Positions 56,671 to 64,000 of a stretch of 64,000 nucleotides of DNA are shown here, piece by piece. The number at the start of each line of letters is the position of its first letter. The first letter of the stretch is position 1. The DNA lies in contig NZ_CP043930.1 of assembly GCF_009720525.1 (NCBI RefSeq), forward strand, positions 3,070,501 to 3,134,500. The letters run 5' to 3'. Below the pieces are notes generated by a model. That model saw nothing but the letters and a program-made list of their open reading frames with translations. It made no database searches and was not told the DNA's origin. Origin of the DNA: Gimesia benthica (lineage in GTDB: Bacteria; Planctomycetota; Planctomycetia; Planctomycetales; Planctomycetaceae). The translations under genes were made by a program, and so were the position numbers.

Positions 56671-58401
56671 TTGAATAAACACGAACATGAATCCGCCCCC
56701 GAACGTCTGGGGGAATATCTGATCGGGAAAAAAATCGGGGCTGGCGGCATGGGTTCCGTCTACCTCGCAACGAACATCCACACCGATCAGCAGGTTGCCA
56801 TAAAAATTCTCCCGAGTGCCCTGGCCCGTGAGGCTGGCTTCGTCGAACGCTTCCATCGTGAAATCGAAGCACTCAAGAAAATGCACAACCCGTATGTTAT
56901 CGAATTCTATGACAGCGGAGTTGAAAACGACATCTACTACTACGTAATGGAGTACGTCGAAGGAGAAACGCTCACCAACCGTCTCCGCCGCGACAAACGG
57001 CTCGACTGGAAAATCGTTATCGATATTTCGATTCAGATCTGCTCTGCCCTCAAGGCATCCCACGACGCCGGTATCATTCACCGCGACCTGAAACCGTCCA
57101 ACCTCATTCTCAAAGACGATAACACGGTCAAACTGGCCGACTTCGGCGTAGCACAGCTCTTCGCGACTGAAAAACTGACCGTCACCGGGGGCATCATAGG
57201 CACGGCAGAATACATGTCCCCCGAACAGGCAGAGGGCAAACGGGTTACTCGCCAGAGCGACCTGTATTCACTCGGTGCCGTCATGTATGTCATGCTCACC
57301 GGCCGTCCCCCTTTCAGTGGCAAAACCATGCTGGCCATCATCCAGAAACAGAAGTACGGCCAATACGATCGACCCAGCCGCTATGTGGACGATCTGCCAG
57401 TCTGGCTGGAAGAGATCGTCTGCCAGCTCCTCGAAAAAGATCCTCAGAAACGTTACCCCGATGCGTATGTGCTCTCGCGTCGTCTGCAGGAAGTGATCAA
57501 CAAGTATGAGATGTCGACTTCGGAAGACACCTATGCACTTTCCGGCACCAGCGCAGATTCAGCGACTTCCACCCAGGCACACTCTGACTTCTCCGATCAG
57601 GGAGCGGGCTCAGGCACCCTGATGCAGGGACTGATGCGGGCACAACTCGAGGCTGAGAGTACCGGCTCCCGGCTGGGACAACTGTTTGACAACACCTGGT
57701 TTCTGCTTGGTCTGCTCGCCCTGGTCATCGCCGGAGGCTACTTCTGGTTCCAGGAACGCGAACTGTCCCGCGAGGAAATGTTGCAGCACGCGAAACAGAT
57801 CCTACAGCAGCCGGAAGGCCCCGACTGGTACATCGCCCGCGATAAATACCTGCTCCCCCTGCTGGAGAATCCTTCTAATGAAGACGAGAGCATCATCAAG
57901 GAGCAGCTGAGTCGCATTCAATCTTATGAGCTCCGCTCGAAAGCCGGCATGACTGCCAAGCGCAAATCACGCTCTGGCCTGCAGACCGAACCGCAGCGGT
58001 TCATAGCCCTGGCCCAGAATTACCTGGAATCAGGAAACCTGATGCAGGCCGAGATTGTTCTGTCCTCACTGATTGAACTGCTCCCGGAAGAACCGGAACA
58101 GAAGGAGATGCGGGATCTGGCCATCCAGATGCGCAACGATCTCCGGCAGGACCCTAACCGTACCGCTCAACGTTATATTATGCTCACGCAATCAATGTCT
58201 AAGGCAGACGCTCTGCTGAAAGAACAGAAATACGCTGAAGCTGCTGCTGTCTGGCGTGCGATCATCGTCCTCTATGGACAGGACCCGGCTGCCAGTGTCT
58301 TCGTTGAAAATGCGCGCAAACATCTGGATCAACTGCCCGATAACATGTCGGCAGAAACCCCACCCCCTGAACCTGAGAAAGCCAGTACCGAGAATGAATG
58401 A
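56671..58401 (+). CDS. Membrane-anchored Ser/Thr protein kinase with TPR-like tail
   Basis: 576 residues from a TTG start; no in-frame ATG lies before the kinase domain. Kinase (about 12-275): glycine loop [12 protein letters not shown], Lys in VAIKIL, catalytic [16 protein letters not shown], activation end [13 protein letters not shown]. One membrane helix at about 346-365 ([17 protein letters not shown]). The outer part (about 370-560) is helical with TPR-like repeats and may sense or bind a partner outside the membrane. The last 8 bases overlap the start of apt. Confidence 0.9.
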   Translation: MNKHEHESAPERLGEYLIGKKIGAGGMGSVYLATNIHTDQQVAIKILPSALAREAGFVERFHREIEALKKMHNPYVIEFYDSGVENDIYYYVMEYVEGETLTNRLRRDKRLDWKIVIDISIQICSALKASHDAGIIHRDLKPSNLILKDDNTVKLADFGVAQLFATEKLTVTGGIIGTAEYMSPEQAEGKRVTRQSDLYSLGAVMYVMLTGRPPFSGKTMLAIIQKQKYGQYDRPSRYVDDLPVWLEEIVCQLLEKDPQKRYPDAYVLSRRLQEVINKYEMSTSEDTYALSGTSADSATSTQAHSDFSDQGAGSGTLMQGLMRAQLEAESTGSRLGQLFDNTWFLLGLLALVIAGGYFWFQERELSREEMLQHAKQILQQPEGPDWYIARDKYLLPLLENPSNEDESIIKEQLSRIQSYELRSKAGMTAKRKSRSGLQTEPQRFIALAQNYLESGNLMQAEIVLSSLIELLPEEPEQKEMRDLAIQMRNDLRQDPNRTAQRYIMLTQSMSKADALLKEQKYAEAAAVWRAIIVLYGQDPAASVFVENARKHLDQLPDNMSAETPPPEPEKASTENE

Positions 58402-58927
58402 CTCGCTCAATCTGAAAGATTATATTCGTGAGATCCCCGACTTCCCCAAACCCGGCATCCTGTTTCGGGATATCACACCTCTGCTGGCCGAGCCGAAGGC
58501 ATTCCAGGCTGTCGTCGATCGTCTGGCAGACTACTACCGCGATAAACAAATTACTGCAATCCTGGCTGCCGAAGCACGTGGATTCATCTTTGCAGCGCCT
58601 CTGGCTCTGGCTCTGGGTGCCCGCTTCATTCCGATTCGCAAGCCCGGCAAACTCCCCTTTGAAACCAGAGCCTTTCACTACGAACTGGAGTACGGATCTG
58701 ACTCGCTCGAGATGCACACCGACTCCATCCATTCAGATGACCGAGTCGTCATCGTAGATGACCTGCTCGCAACCGGTGGTACAATCTCCGCCTGTATCGA
58801 ACTGGCCCGCCACTCCAACGCGGAAATCGTGGGCTGTGCCTTTCTGATCGAACTGGCATTCCTCAACGGTCGCGAGAAGATGAATGGCTGCGATGTTTTC
58901 TCACTGATTCATTACGACGCCGAATAA
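58394..58927 (+). CDS. apt: Adenine phosphoribosyltransferase
   Basis: 177 residues from the ATG at 58394, inside the last codons of the kinase gene; the frame is open further upstream, but homology starts at [24 protein letters not shown]-binding motif [13 protein letters not shown], adenine-site region [17 protein letters not shown] and [10 protein letters not shown]. Salvages adenine to AMP. Overlap of 8 bases suggests translational coupling to the kinase. Ends 11 bp from the convergent methyltransferase gene. Confidence 0.96.
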   Translation: MNDSLNLKDYIREIPDFPKPGILFRDITPLLAEPKAFQAVVDRLADYYRDKQITAILAAEARGFIFAAPLALALGARFIPIRKPGKLPFETRAFHYELEYGSDSLEMHTDSIHSDDRVVIVDDLLATGGTISACIELARHSNAEIVGCAFLIELAFLNGREKMNGCDVFSLIHYDAE

Positions 58928-58938
58928 GCTCAGTTCGA

Positions 58939-59736
58939 CTAAGGGACCCAGAGAGACGAAGATTCCTGTTTCCCGGTATCTTCGGAAATCCGTCGTGCCT
59001 TGATTCGTACGTAAGGTGCGACAAAACGTCCCCGGTAGCGAAAATGACCTACCGGTGCACTGGGGTCAGCCCGTAGCGGCTCGCGTAAATCTTCGATCAC
59101 AAACCCGGTGCGGCACAAGCCCCCCACCAGTTGATCCCAGCGATGCAGGTACTCTGTGGCCCCGTCTTCGCGGTAAGCCCGGTCTTCGACTTTGGGCAAT
59201 GCGCCCTGCTGATAATATTCCAGACCGATCACATACCGGTTCTGCTGATCCCGATGCGTAATCTGCAGACTGGTGGGCGTCTTATGCTGACTGATATACA
59301 GACCACCGGGACGTAACACACGTGCGATTTCGCGGTACACCGCTTCAATATCGGGCACATAGCAGGTACTCACCGGCTGATGCACAATATCGAACTCAGC
59401 CTCGTGCAGCATCGACAGATCATCCATCGACGTTTCCACAATCTTGACCTGCAGCCCGCGACGGCGCGCTTCCTGTTCGTCCAGTTGCAGCATCTTGTTG
59501 CTCAGGTCAACAACGGTAACCCGGGCTCCTGCTGCAGCATACAGAATCGACTGCCAGCCTCCCCCCGATGCCAGGCAGAGTACCGACTTCCCTTCGACCG
59601 AAGCAGGCAGCCAGCCGCGCGAATCCAGCGTCTGCAACGGATTGCGGCACTCTTCATCGGTTGCCAGCTTCGTAAACTGGCTGCGGTTTTCTGCCAACCG
59701 GTTCCAGGCGGCTCGGTTCTGAGGCAGGTGGGACAT
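58939..59736 (-). CDS. SAM-dependent methyltransferase
   Basis: 265 residues, class I Rossmann fold. Motif I VLCLASGGGWQSILYAAAGA (about 52-71), motif II VTVVDLSNKML, motif IV DIVHQPVSTCYV and post-motif REIARVLRPGGLYISQHK. The UbiE/Methyltransf_11 type is the best fit. The last 60 residues are unlike ordinary members and may bind the substrate, which is unknown. It lies 24 bp behind the TPR-like gene at 59761-60942, probably one transcript. Confidence 0.85.
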   Translation of the reverse strand: MSHLPQNRAAWNRLAENRSQFTKLATDEECRNPLQTLDSRGWLPASVEGKSVLCLASGGGWQSILYAAAGARVTVVDLSNKMLQLDEQEARRRGLQVKIVETSMDDLSMLHEAEFDIVHQPVSTCYVPDIEAVYREIARVLRPGGLYISQHKTPTSLQITHRDQQNRYVIGLEYYQQGALPKVEDRAYREDGATEYLHRWDQLVGGLCRTGFVIEDLREPLRADPSAPVGHFRYRGRFVAPYVRIKARRISEDTGKQESSSLWVP

Positions 59737-59760
59737 AGACTGTTCTCTTCAAACAGGGAA

Positions 59761-60942
59761 TCAGGATTCCTGAGGCTGCGGTTTGTTCTGAGCGTCCAGC
59801 AGTGCCCCCGCGAAGGTCACCAGATCCCCCTTGCCTCGCGCAACTTTCTGCAGGACATCCAGGTGATTTGTCTGACGGCACAGACTCGTGAAAGAGAACG
59901 TATTCGGGTCCTCAAACTGGCTAAGGTAAGTTTCCGCCAGCTCAATCGCCCGCTCATTCATTTTCAGACGCGTCAACAGATCAATGAGCACATAGGCAAT
60001 CATCTGCTTGTCATCTTCATCCGGTTCCATTTCGAGCTTCTTCTCGAAATAACCAATGGCCAGGTTCCGGTCGTTTTCCTCTCCCACCAGTGCCTTGAAG
60101 AAATGCAGGTGAGCCGGATAAAAATCTTCAAACGGCGATTCACCCGGATACTGAAACTGCTGGTCAAGTCGCGAACCGTATTCACACAACTCGATCACTT
60201 TCGCCAGGTGCGGATCGTCTTCCGACAGGAGCCGCGCAAATCGGACCACGGAATTCAGGTGGGAGACGTCAATATGGTAACTGCCCCCTTCGAACATCCA
60301 GTCCCGACCGGCGATCAACTCGCGCAGATTGTCAGCGGGCGGTGCAATCGGCATCTTCTGCTGCACATGATACTGCAAGGATTGGACGAGATCGGTATAG
60401 AGCTGATCGACCAGCAGCTGTGCGATTTTTTTCCGGCTCTCTGGCTTGAGCTGGGCATTCATCTGGTCGAAGACCGTAATCGTATTACAGATCCCGTTCG
60501 ACTGCAGCATGATCTCGAATCCTTTCTCTGGATTCGCTCCCTCATACGCACAGACCTGAATCAGTCCTTCAACCTTGTCTTCGGGCACAGTTCGGGGGTT
60601 GATCTTGCTGAGTGCCTCTGAAACCCGTTCCGGTTCCTGAATAGTCTGGAAATAAAGCCAGGCATCGGAATACATTTTTTCGTCCAGGAACAGGTTGCCC
60701 ACCTTCCGAGCTGCCTCGATGTAGGCTTCTTCGAACTCTCTCTTCCGTTCATCAGGAACATTGTCGAAAGTCGTCGGCTGCAGGACTTCCAGCCCCATCG
60801 CGTGTTTCTGTTGCATCAGTAATGCATCAAACAGACGATGATAGTTTTTCTGAGCGGTCAATGTTTCAATCAGCCGCTCCAGGACGGATTCCGGAGATTG
60901 TTGTTGTGACTCTTCCAGTGCGGCAAAAACATCTTCTGACAT
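59761..60942 (-). CDS. TPR-like helical protein, unknown function
   Basis: 393 residues, soluble, strongly helical and acidic. Short TPR-like pieces are visible at about 85-115 (KVGNLFLDEKMYSDAWLYFQ) and 285-350 (DRNLAIGYFEKKLEMEPDED, LIDLLTRLKMNERAIELAET). No family recognised. GAGGAATC before the ATG gives a good start. It is followed by the methyltransferase gene at 24 bp and preceded by another unrecognised gene 144 bp upstream in the same direction. Confidence 0.7.
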   Translation of the reverse strand: MSEDVFAALEESQQQSPESVLERLIETLTAQKNYHRLFDALLMQQKHAMGLEVLQPTTFDNVPDERKREFEEAYIEAARKVGNLFLDEKMYSDAWLYFQTIQEPERVSEALSKINPRTVPEDKVEGLIQVCAYEGANPEKGFEIMLQSNGICNTITVFDQMNAQLKPESRKKIAQLLVDQLYTDLVQSLQYHVQQKMPIAPPADNLRELIAGRDWMFEGGSYHIDVSHLNSVVRFARLLSEDDPHLAKVIELCEYGSRLDQQFQYPGESPFEDFYPAHLHFFKALVGEENDRNLAIGYFEKKLEMEPDEDDKQMIAYVLIDLLTRLKMNERAIELAETYLSQFEDPNTFSFTSLCRQTNHLDVLQKVARGKGDLVTFAGALLDAQNKPQPQES

Positions 60943-61086
60943 GATTCCTCGCTTGATCCTGATCGCTTCAGTTTCACTGATCTACGCCGAAAACGGCACG
61001 ATAAGCTATCCATTGTAAGGGTTCCCAGTCCGTCTGAGTACCCTGTCGATCCAGAAAGCATGGATTCAGGCCATTTCAGAGACTCA

Positions 61087-62982
61087 TTATTCCACGAAGA
61101 GCAGCGGTGTCAGATCTCCATCAGAATCGAAACGTCCGATCACTGATTCGTAACTGGTATGATGTCCCAGTACGGCCCGGGCCACCTCACCCTTCTTCAG
61201 GCTGCGATAGACCAGCAGCTGATGTTTGCCGATCCGCAACCGATGGCCGGAGGCCACATCGCGGGGAGAAATCTTCCCCGCTTCACTGATGGTCAGACTC
61301 TGCCAGTCAGCTGGCTTTCGTTTCAGGTCCGGTTCCCAGTCGATCACGAGGGGGACATACAGGGCTGTCGCTTCCGCTGCTGCCTGATGCAGTTCAATCT
61401 GTCCCCGCTCATTCAGGCTCAGGCTGCCCGGGTAGAAGAAATCCCGATCCTGAGGTAGCCCCAGCGGAAAGACGCGCGCCGCGAGTCCTTTGGTTTTCAG
61501 CGAAAGTTCATGCGTCTCTTCATCCACAGCATCAGTGAAACCAGAGGCCACGGGCAACAGGGAACGGTATTCCAACCGTGCCGCTTCGCTACCATTCACG
61601 ATGTCTGACAGAAAGACAAAATGCTGATTGCGAGGCAACAGAATCTGACGATCCAGTGTGTAACCGCCTTCCAGATCCATTTGCAGTTCGAGGTAATCGG
61701 CGTCTTCATCTGAATTCCAGCAGACAGCGCTCCATTCGCCATCCCCACTGACTTCAGTACCATCGACCGTCAGAGAGAACTCCCAGCGTCCTTCCAGCAA
61801 CTGTTTACCCAGTGCGGTAAGACTGACAGCCGGCAGGTCACCATTCCAGGTCACCATCAGCAGATTTGATGAGTCAGACCAGTAATTTCGCATCACAGCC
61901 AGCGCGGACCAGTCTGACTGATTCGCAGCGTAATCCTCTGTTTGGATAAAGAACTGCGACCGTTTTTTCTTCCCGGAATTCAATGCCTTCAGATACATTC
62001 GCTCGGCACTCCGACTCGACAGGCCGGAAAAATAAGCGGCCAGGCCCAGTAATTCGGCATGACCAATTTCATGGATTGGACACAAAGCCAGTTTTCCGGA
62101 GGCGTTACTGGTTGCCACCAGCACCTGGAGCGTGAGCTGAAACCGTTCCAGCGCTTCCTTGTCCCAGAGTCGTTTTTTCCAGACCTGACCAATAAACAGC
62201 GAACGTGTCATCGTCGCCAGCCAGAAATCGATCCGTGAAAGCATATCCGCATGGGGAGTGCCATCGGTATCCGTCCGCTCGAAGAAACCGTCCCGCAGAT
62301 TCTGCTGGCCCAACTGCCTCAGGTTCTTCGCTCCTGCGACTCCTGCAAACAGAAAACTGGCCCGCCAGGGAACTTCACCGGAAACAAGCAGGATCTGGTC
62401 ATCCGGGGTTTCGGAGAAATCTGTCTCTTCCAGTTTGAAACAATGTGCCACTGCGGCGCACAGGCAGGCGCGCCATGTACTGATCAGAGTCGCGGGTGCC
62501 AGGCGATAGCCGACATTCTCCAGCAGTTCCATCAGGAGTAATAATTCGAAGGGCTGCATCGGCTCCGAAAGCGCTACCTGCTCCAGCCAGCCAAACAGCA
62601 GACGACTGATTTCATCCCAGCTCAGACCGGGAGTTTTTTTCTTTTTACTGGAGGAAGATGCCTTTTTGCTCTTGGCGGGCGCCGTGCTGGCGGACTCCAC
62701 CAGATGAATCAGATCGGCAGTGCGGCCGGTGTCTTCAACCTTCTCGGCGGACCAGAGCACAGACCACATCATCTCCGAGCTGTGTCTGGTCTGCTTTTTC
62801 TGTTTGGCAATCGCTTTTAATCCAGCCGTCAAACCCTGCCCGAACCGTTCCAGGTCGCCAGCTTGAGCCCCTTTCATCAGGTCGCCGCGTGGTTTCGATG
62901 CCCAGCCAACTGCAGGCAGAAACTCTTCATCAGAGAGTGACCAGTATTGCTGGGGTACAGCCTGACCAAATTCAATCGACAT
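61087..62982 (-). CDS. Protein of unknown function, about 631 residues
   Basis: Start at the ATG 62982, which has GGAAG six bases upstream; an ATG at 62994 lacks one. The N-terminal half (1 to about 370) is helical with a Lys/Ser-rich insert (about 110-125) and contains CLCAAVAHCFKLEE and CPIHEIGHAELLGLAAYF, the latter with a HExxHxE-like look that lacks the second zinc His in HEIGH-A-E order. The C-terminal half is beta-rich (TVDGTEVSGDGEWSAVCWNS, LDRQILLPRNQHFVFLSDIV), reminiscent of heparinase-type beta domains. No signal peptide. I cannot assign a function. Confidence 0.65.
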   Translation of the reverse strand: MSIEFGQAVPQQYWSLSDEEFLPAVGWASKPRGDLMKGAQAGDLERFGQGLTAGLKAIAKQKKQTRHSSEMMWSVLWSAEKVEDTGRTADLIHLVESASTAPAKSKKASSSSKKKKTPGLSWDEISRLLFGWLEQVALSEPMQPFELLLLMELLENVGYRLAPATLISTWRACLCAAVAHCFKLEETDFSETPDDQILLVSGEVPWRASFLFAGVAGAKNLRQLGQQNLRDGFFERTDTDGTPHADMLSRIDFWLATMTRSLFIGQVWKKRLWDKEALERFQLTLQVLVATSNASGKLALCPIHEIGHAELLGLAAYFSGLSSRSAERMYLKALNSGKKKRSQFFIQTEDYAANQSDWSALAVMRNYWSDSSNLLMVTWNGDLPAVSLTALGKQLLEGRWEFSLTVDGTEVSGDGEWSAVCWNSDEDADYLELQMDLEGGYTLDRQILLPRNQHFVFLSDIVNGSEAARLEYRSLLPVASGFTDAVDEETHELSLKTKGLAARVFPLGLPQDRDFFYPGSLSLNERGQIELHQAAAEATALYVPLVIDWEPDLKRKPADWQSLTISEAGKISPRDVASGHRLRIGKHQLLVYRSLKKGEVARAVLGHHTSYESVIGRFDSDGDLTPLLFVE

Positions 62983-63159
62983 GATTTCTTCCATTCTTCA
63001 GTTCCCCAACAAAGACCGTTGTGCCAACCATAGGCAAAACAGAGCCGCCTGCCCGGCTTAATTTCGAATCACTTCGCAATGACGAAACAGCTGAAAAGTA
63101 GTGCTATGCGCGACCTGCGTTAAGATAGACATTATAGGGTAACGTGATTTCAGTTGAAA

Positions 63160-64000
63160 TCAATTGATCCACTGCCCATTCAGCATGACCCGGGCCACAT
63201 AAGAACGGGAATCTAACAAAAGATCAGTATCCGTTCCCCCGTCAAAATCGTCAGGTAGTTGGATCAGGGCCAGATCTGCTGCTTTTCCTGCCTCCAGCGA
63301 ACCTGTATCGTCGGAATACCCCAAAGCACGGGCTCCGGCGAGCGTACCACATTCCAGAATGAGTGCCGTCGCCACCTGGGGATACCTTTCACGCAGAAAC
63401 TGCAGTTCCCTCCAGAGACTCAAATCCGGGTTCGAAGCCCGACTGTCCGTCCCCAGTGCGACATTGATCCCCTGCCCGATCATCGACAGCCACGGATGCT
63501 CCGAATGTCCGAAATAGTCATGCGTGCGGGGGCAATAGACCACTGAAATTGAAGGTGCTCCCCTCAGAAATTCCCACTCGGTCGGGCCGAAATAATTGCC
63601 GTGCACTGCCAGAGCAGCCGGTAATTCCGCCAGTGGCGCCAGGTAATCGGTCATCCGCATCCCGTCTTTCAAAATCTCGGGATCCCACAGCCCCAGCTCA
63701 CTCAGAAGGTCAACAAATGCCCCTGATTTGCGTTCCAGCAGATCATATTCCGCCGCCGTCTCCCCCAGATGAATCGCAACCGGCACTCCCTGATCCCGGG
63801 CCTGCTGTACCAGATTCAGATATAAATCGGGATGAACGCTATACGGAGCATGCGGACTCAAGCCCGGGCATAACCGCTCGACTGCCGCTGGTGCGAGGGA
63901 TTCCGCCAGGAACTCAGCAGCGACCTGCTCCTGCCCCGCCATACGATCGGAGGTAAACCCCAGGCATTCTCGAAATACAATTGCCCGGGGAACCTGGGAT
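63160..64000 (-). CDS. Amidohydrolase family protein, 5' end outside window
   Basis: The last 280 residues of a metal-dependent amidohydrolase; the frame stays open to the window edge (RAIVFRECLGFTSDRMAGQE), so the ATG at 63942 is internal. Metal-site motifs: LSPHAPYSVHPDL (His), VAIHLGETAAEYDLLE (His), ALAVHGNYFG (His) and NVALGTDSRASNPDLSLW (Asp). These fit the cytosine deaminase/chlorohydrolase (TrzN/AtzA, guanine deaminase-like) branch. C-terminal GSLEAGKAADLALIQL closes the composite sandwich domain. Substrate unknown. Confidence 0.88.
   Translation of the reverse strand, partial: SQVPRAIVFRECLGFTSDRMAGQEQVAAEFLAESLAPAAVERLCPGLSPHAPYSVHPDLYLNLVQQARDQGVPVAIHLGETAAEYDLLERKSGAFVDLLSELGLWDPEILKDGMRMTDYLAPLAELPAALAVHGNYFGPTEWEFLRGAPSISVVYCPRTHDYFGHSEHPWLSMIGQGINVALGTDSRASNPDLSLWRELQFLRERYPQVATALILECGTLAGARALGYSDDTGSLEAGKAADLALIQLPDDFDGGTDTDLLLDSRSYVARVMLNGQWIN

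Noticed and set aside
59380-60621. A 413-codon + strand ORF
   Set aside because: Covers the methyltransferase and TPR-like genes on the other strand; no family features.

Overview
The window looks like chromosomal DNA of a planctomycete (phylum Planctomycetota). A Gimesia-like member of the Planctomycetaceae is a reasonable guess, but this rests on gene content, not on a search. The pointers are a giant FG-GAP / PVC-type haem dehydrogenase / DUF1080 protein, a separate DUF1080 protein, a DUF1573 protein, two secreted PQQ-propeller/TPR proteins, a membrane-anchored Ser/Thr kinase, LpxK (so lipid A), and an EF-Tu with the switch I form I associate with planctomycetes. G+C is moderate, genes are dense, and I see no tRNA, rRNA, CRISPR array, transposase or prophage.

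Layout. 1-5 kb: 3' part of tyrS (reading frame broken), a SirB1-type protein, a PilZ-like protein and a TPR/glycosyltransferase. 5-16 kb: a sugar isomerase plus DinB pair; a probable carbohydrate-oxidation operon (Gfo/Idh oxidoreductase, then the giant multidomain enzyme) divergent from a XylR-type regulator; a small membrane protein; an HGSNAT-like acyltransferase. 16-21 kb: a soluble PAS protein plus soluble chemoreceptor, purM, an FAH-family hydrolase and a cold-shock gene with a structured leader. 21-24 kb: a small lipoprotein, a secreted DUF1080 protein, and bacterioferritin with its ferredoxin. 24-31.4 kb: a complete phosphate unit phoR-pstS-pstC-pstA-pstB-phoU-phoB with a candidate Pho box before pstS. 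31.6-35 kb: a stand-alone tuf, a tiny transcription unit between two terminators, an ExeA-like ATPase and its membrane neighbour. 35-41 kb: dapB, queG, a PhyH dioxygenase, pgk, frr and a CBS protein. 41-52 kb: a MoxR-type ATPase, then a run of secreted proteins (two PQQ/TPR paralogues, a thiol lipoprotein, a PrxQ-type peroxiredoxin, an amicyanin-like copper protein). 52-64 kb: lpxK (frame broken), a Cys-rich secreted protein, about 1 kb without a gene, DUF1573, CbiX, a Ser/Thr kinase overlapping apt, a methyltransferase, two unrecognised proteins, and the 3' part of an amidohydrolase.

Three genes (tyrS, the giant enzyme, lpxK) lose their family-typical C-termini through the same event: a G run on the coding strand that is one base too short. 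In each case one added G restores the expected sequence. This is either a homopolymer error pattern in the assembly or a real series of lesions, and it changes three annotations.

The most interesting biology is (i) the single-chain combination of a quinoprotein-like propeller, cytochrome c and 3-keto-glycoside hydrolase next to a Gfo/Idh oxidoreductase, which suggests oxidise-then-cleave attack on glycans; (ii) a bacterioferritin keeping its haem ligand but lacking two ferroxidase ligands; (iii) a PAS/chemoreceptor pair without membrane anchors; (iv) a terminator-bounded unit encoding a 26-residue Ser-rich peptide; (v) a divergent stand-alone EF-Tu.
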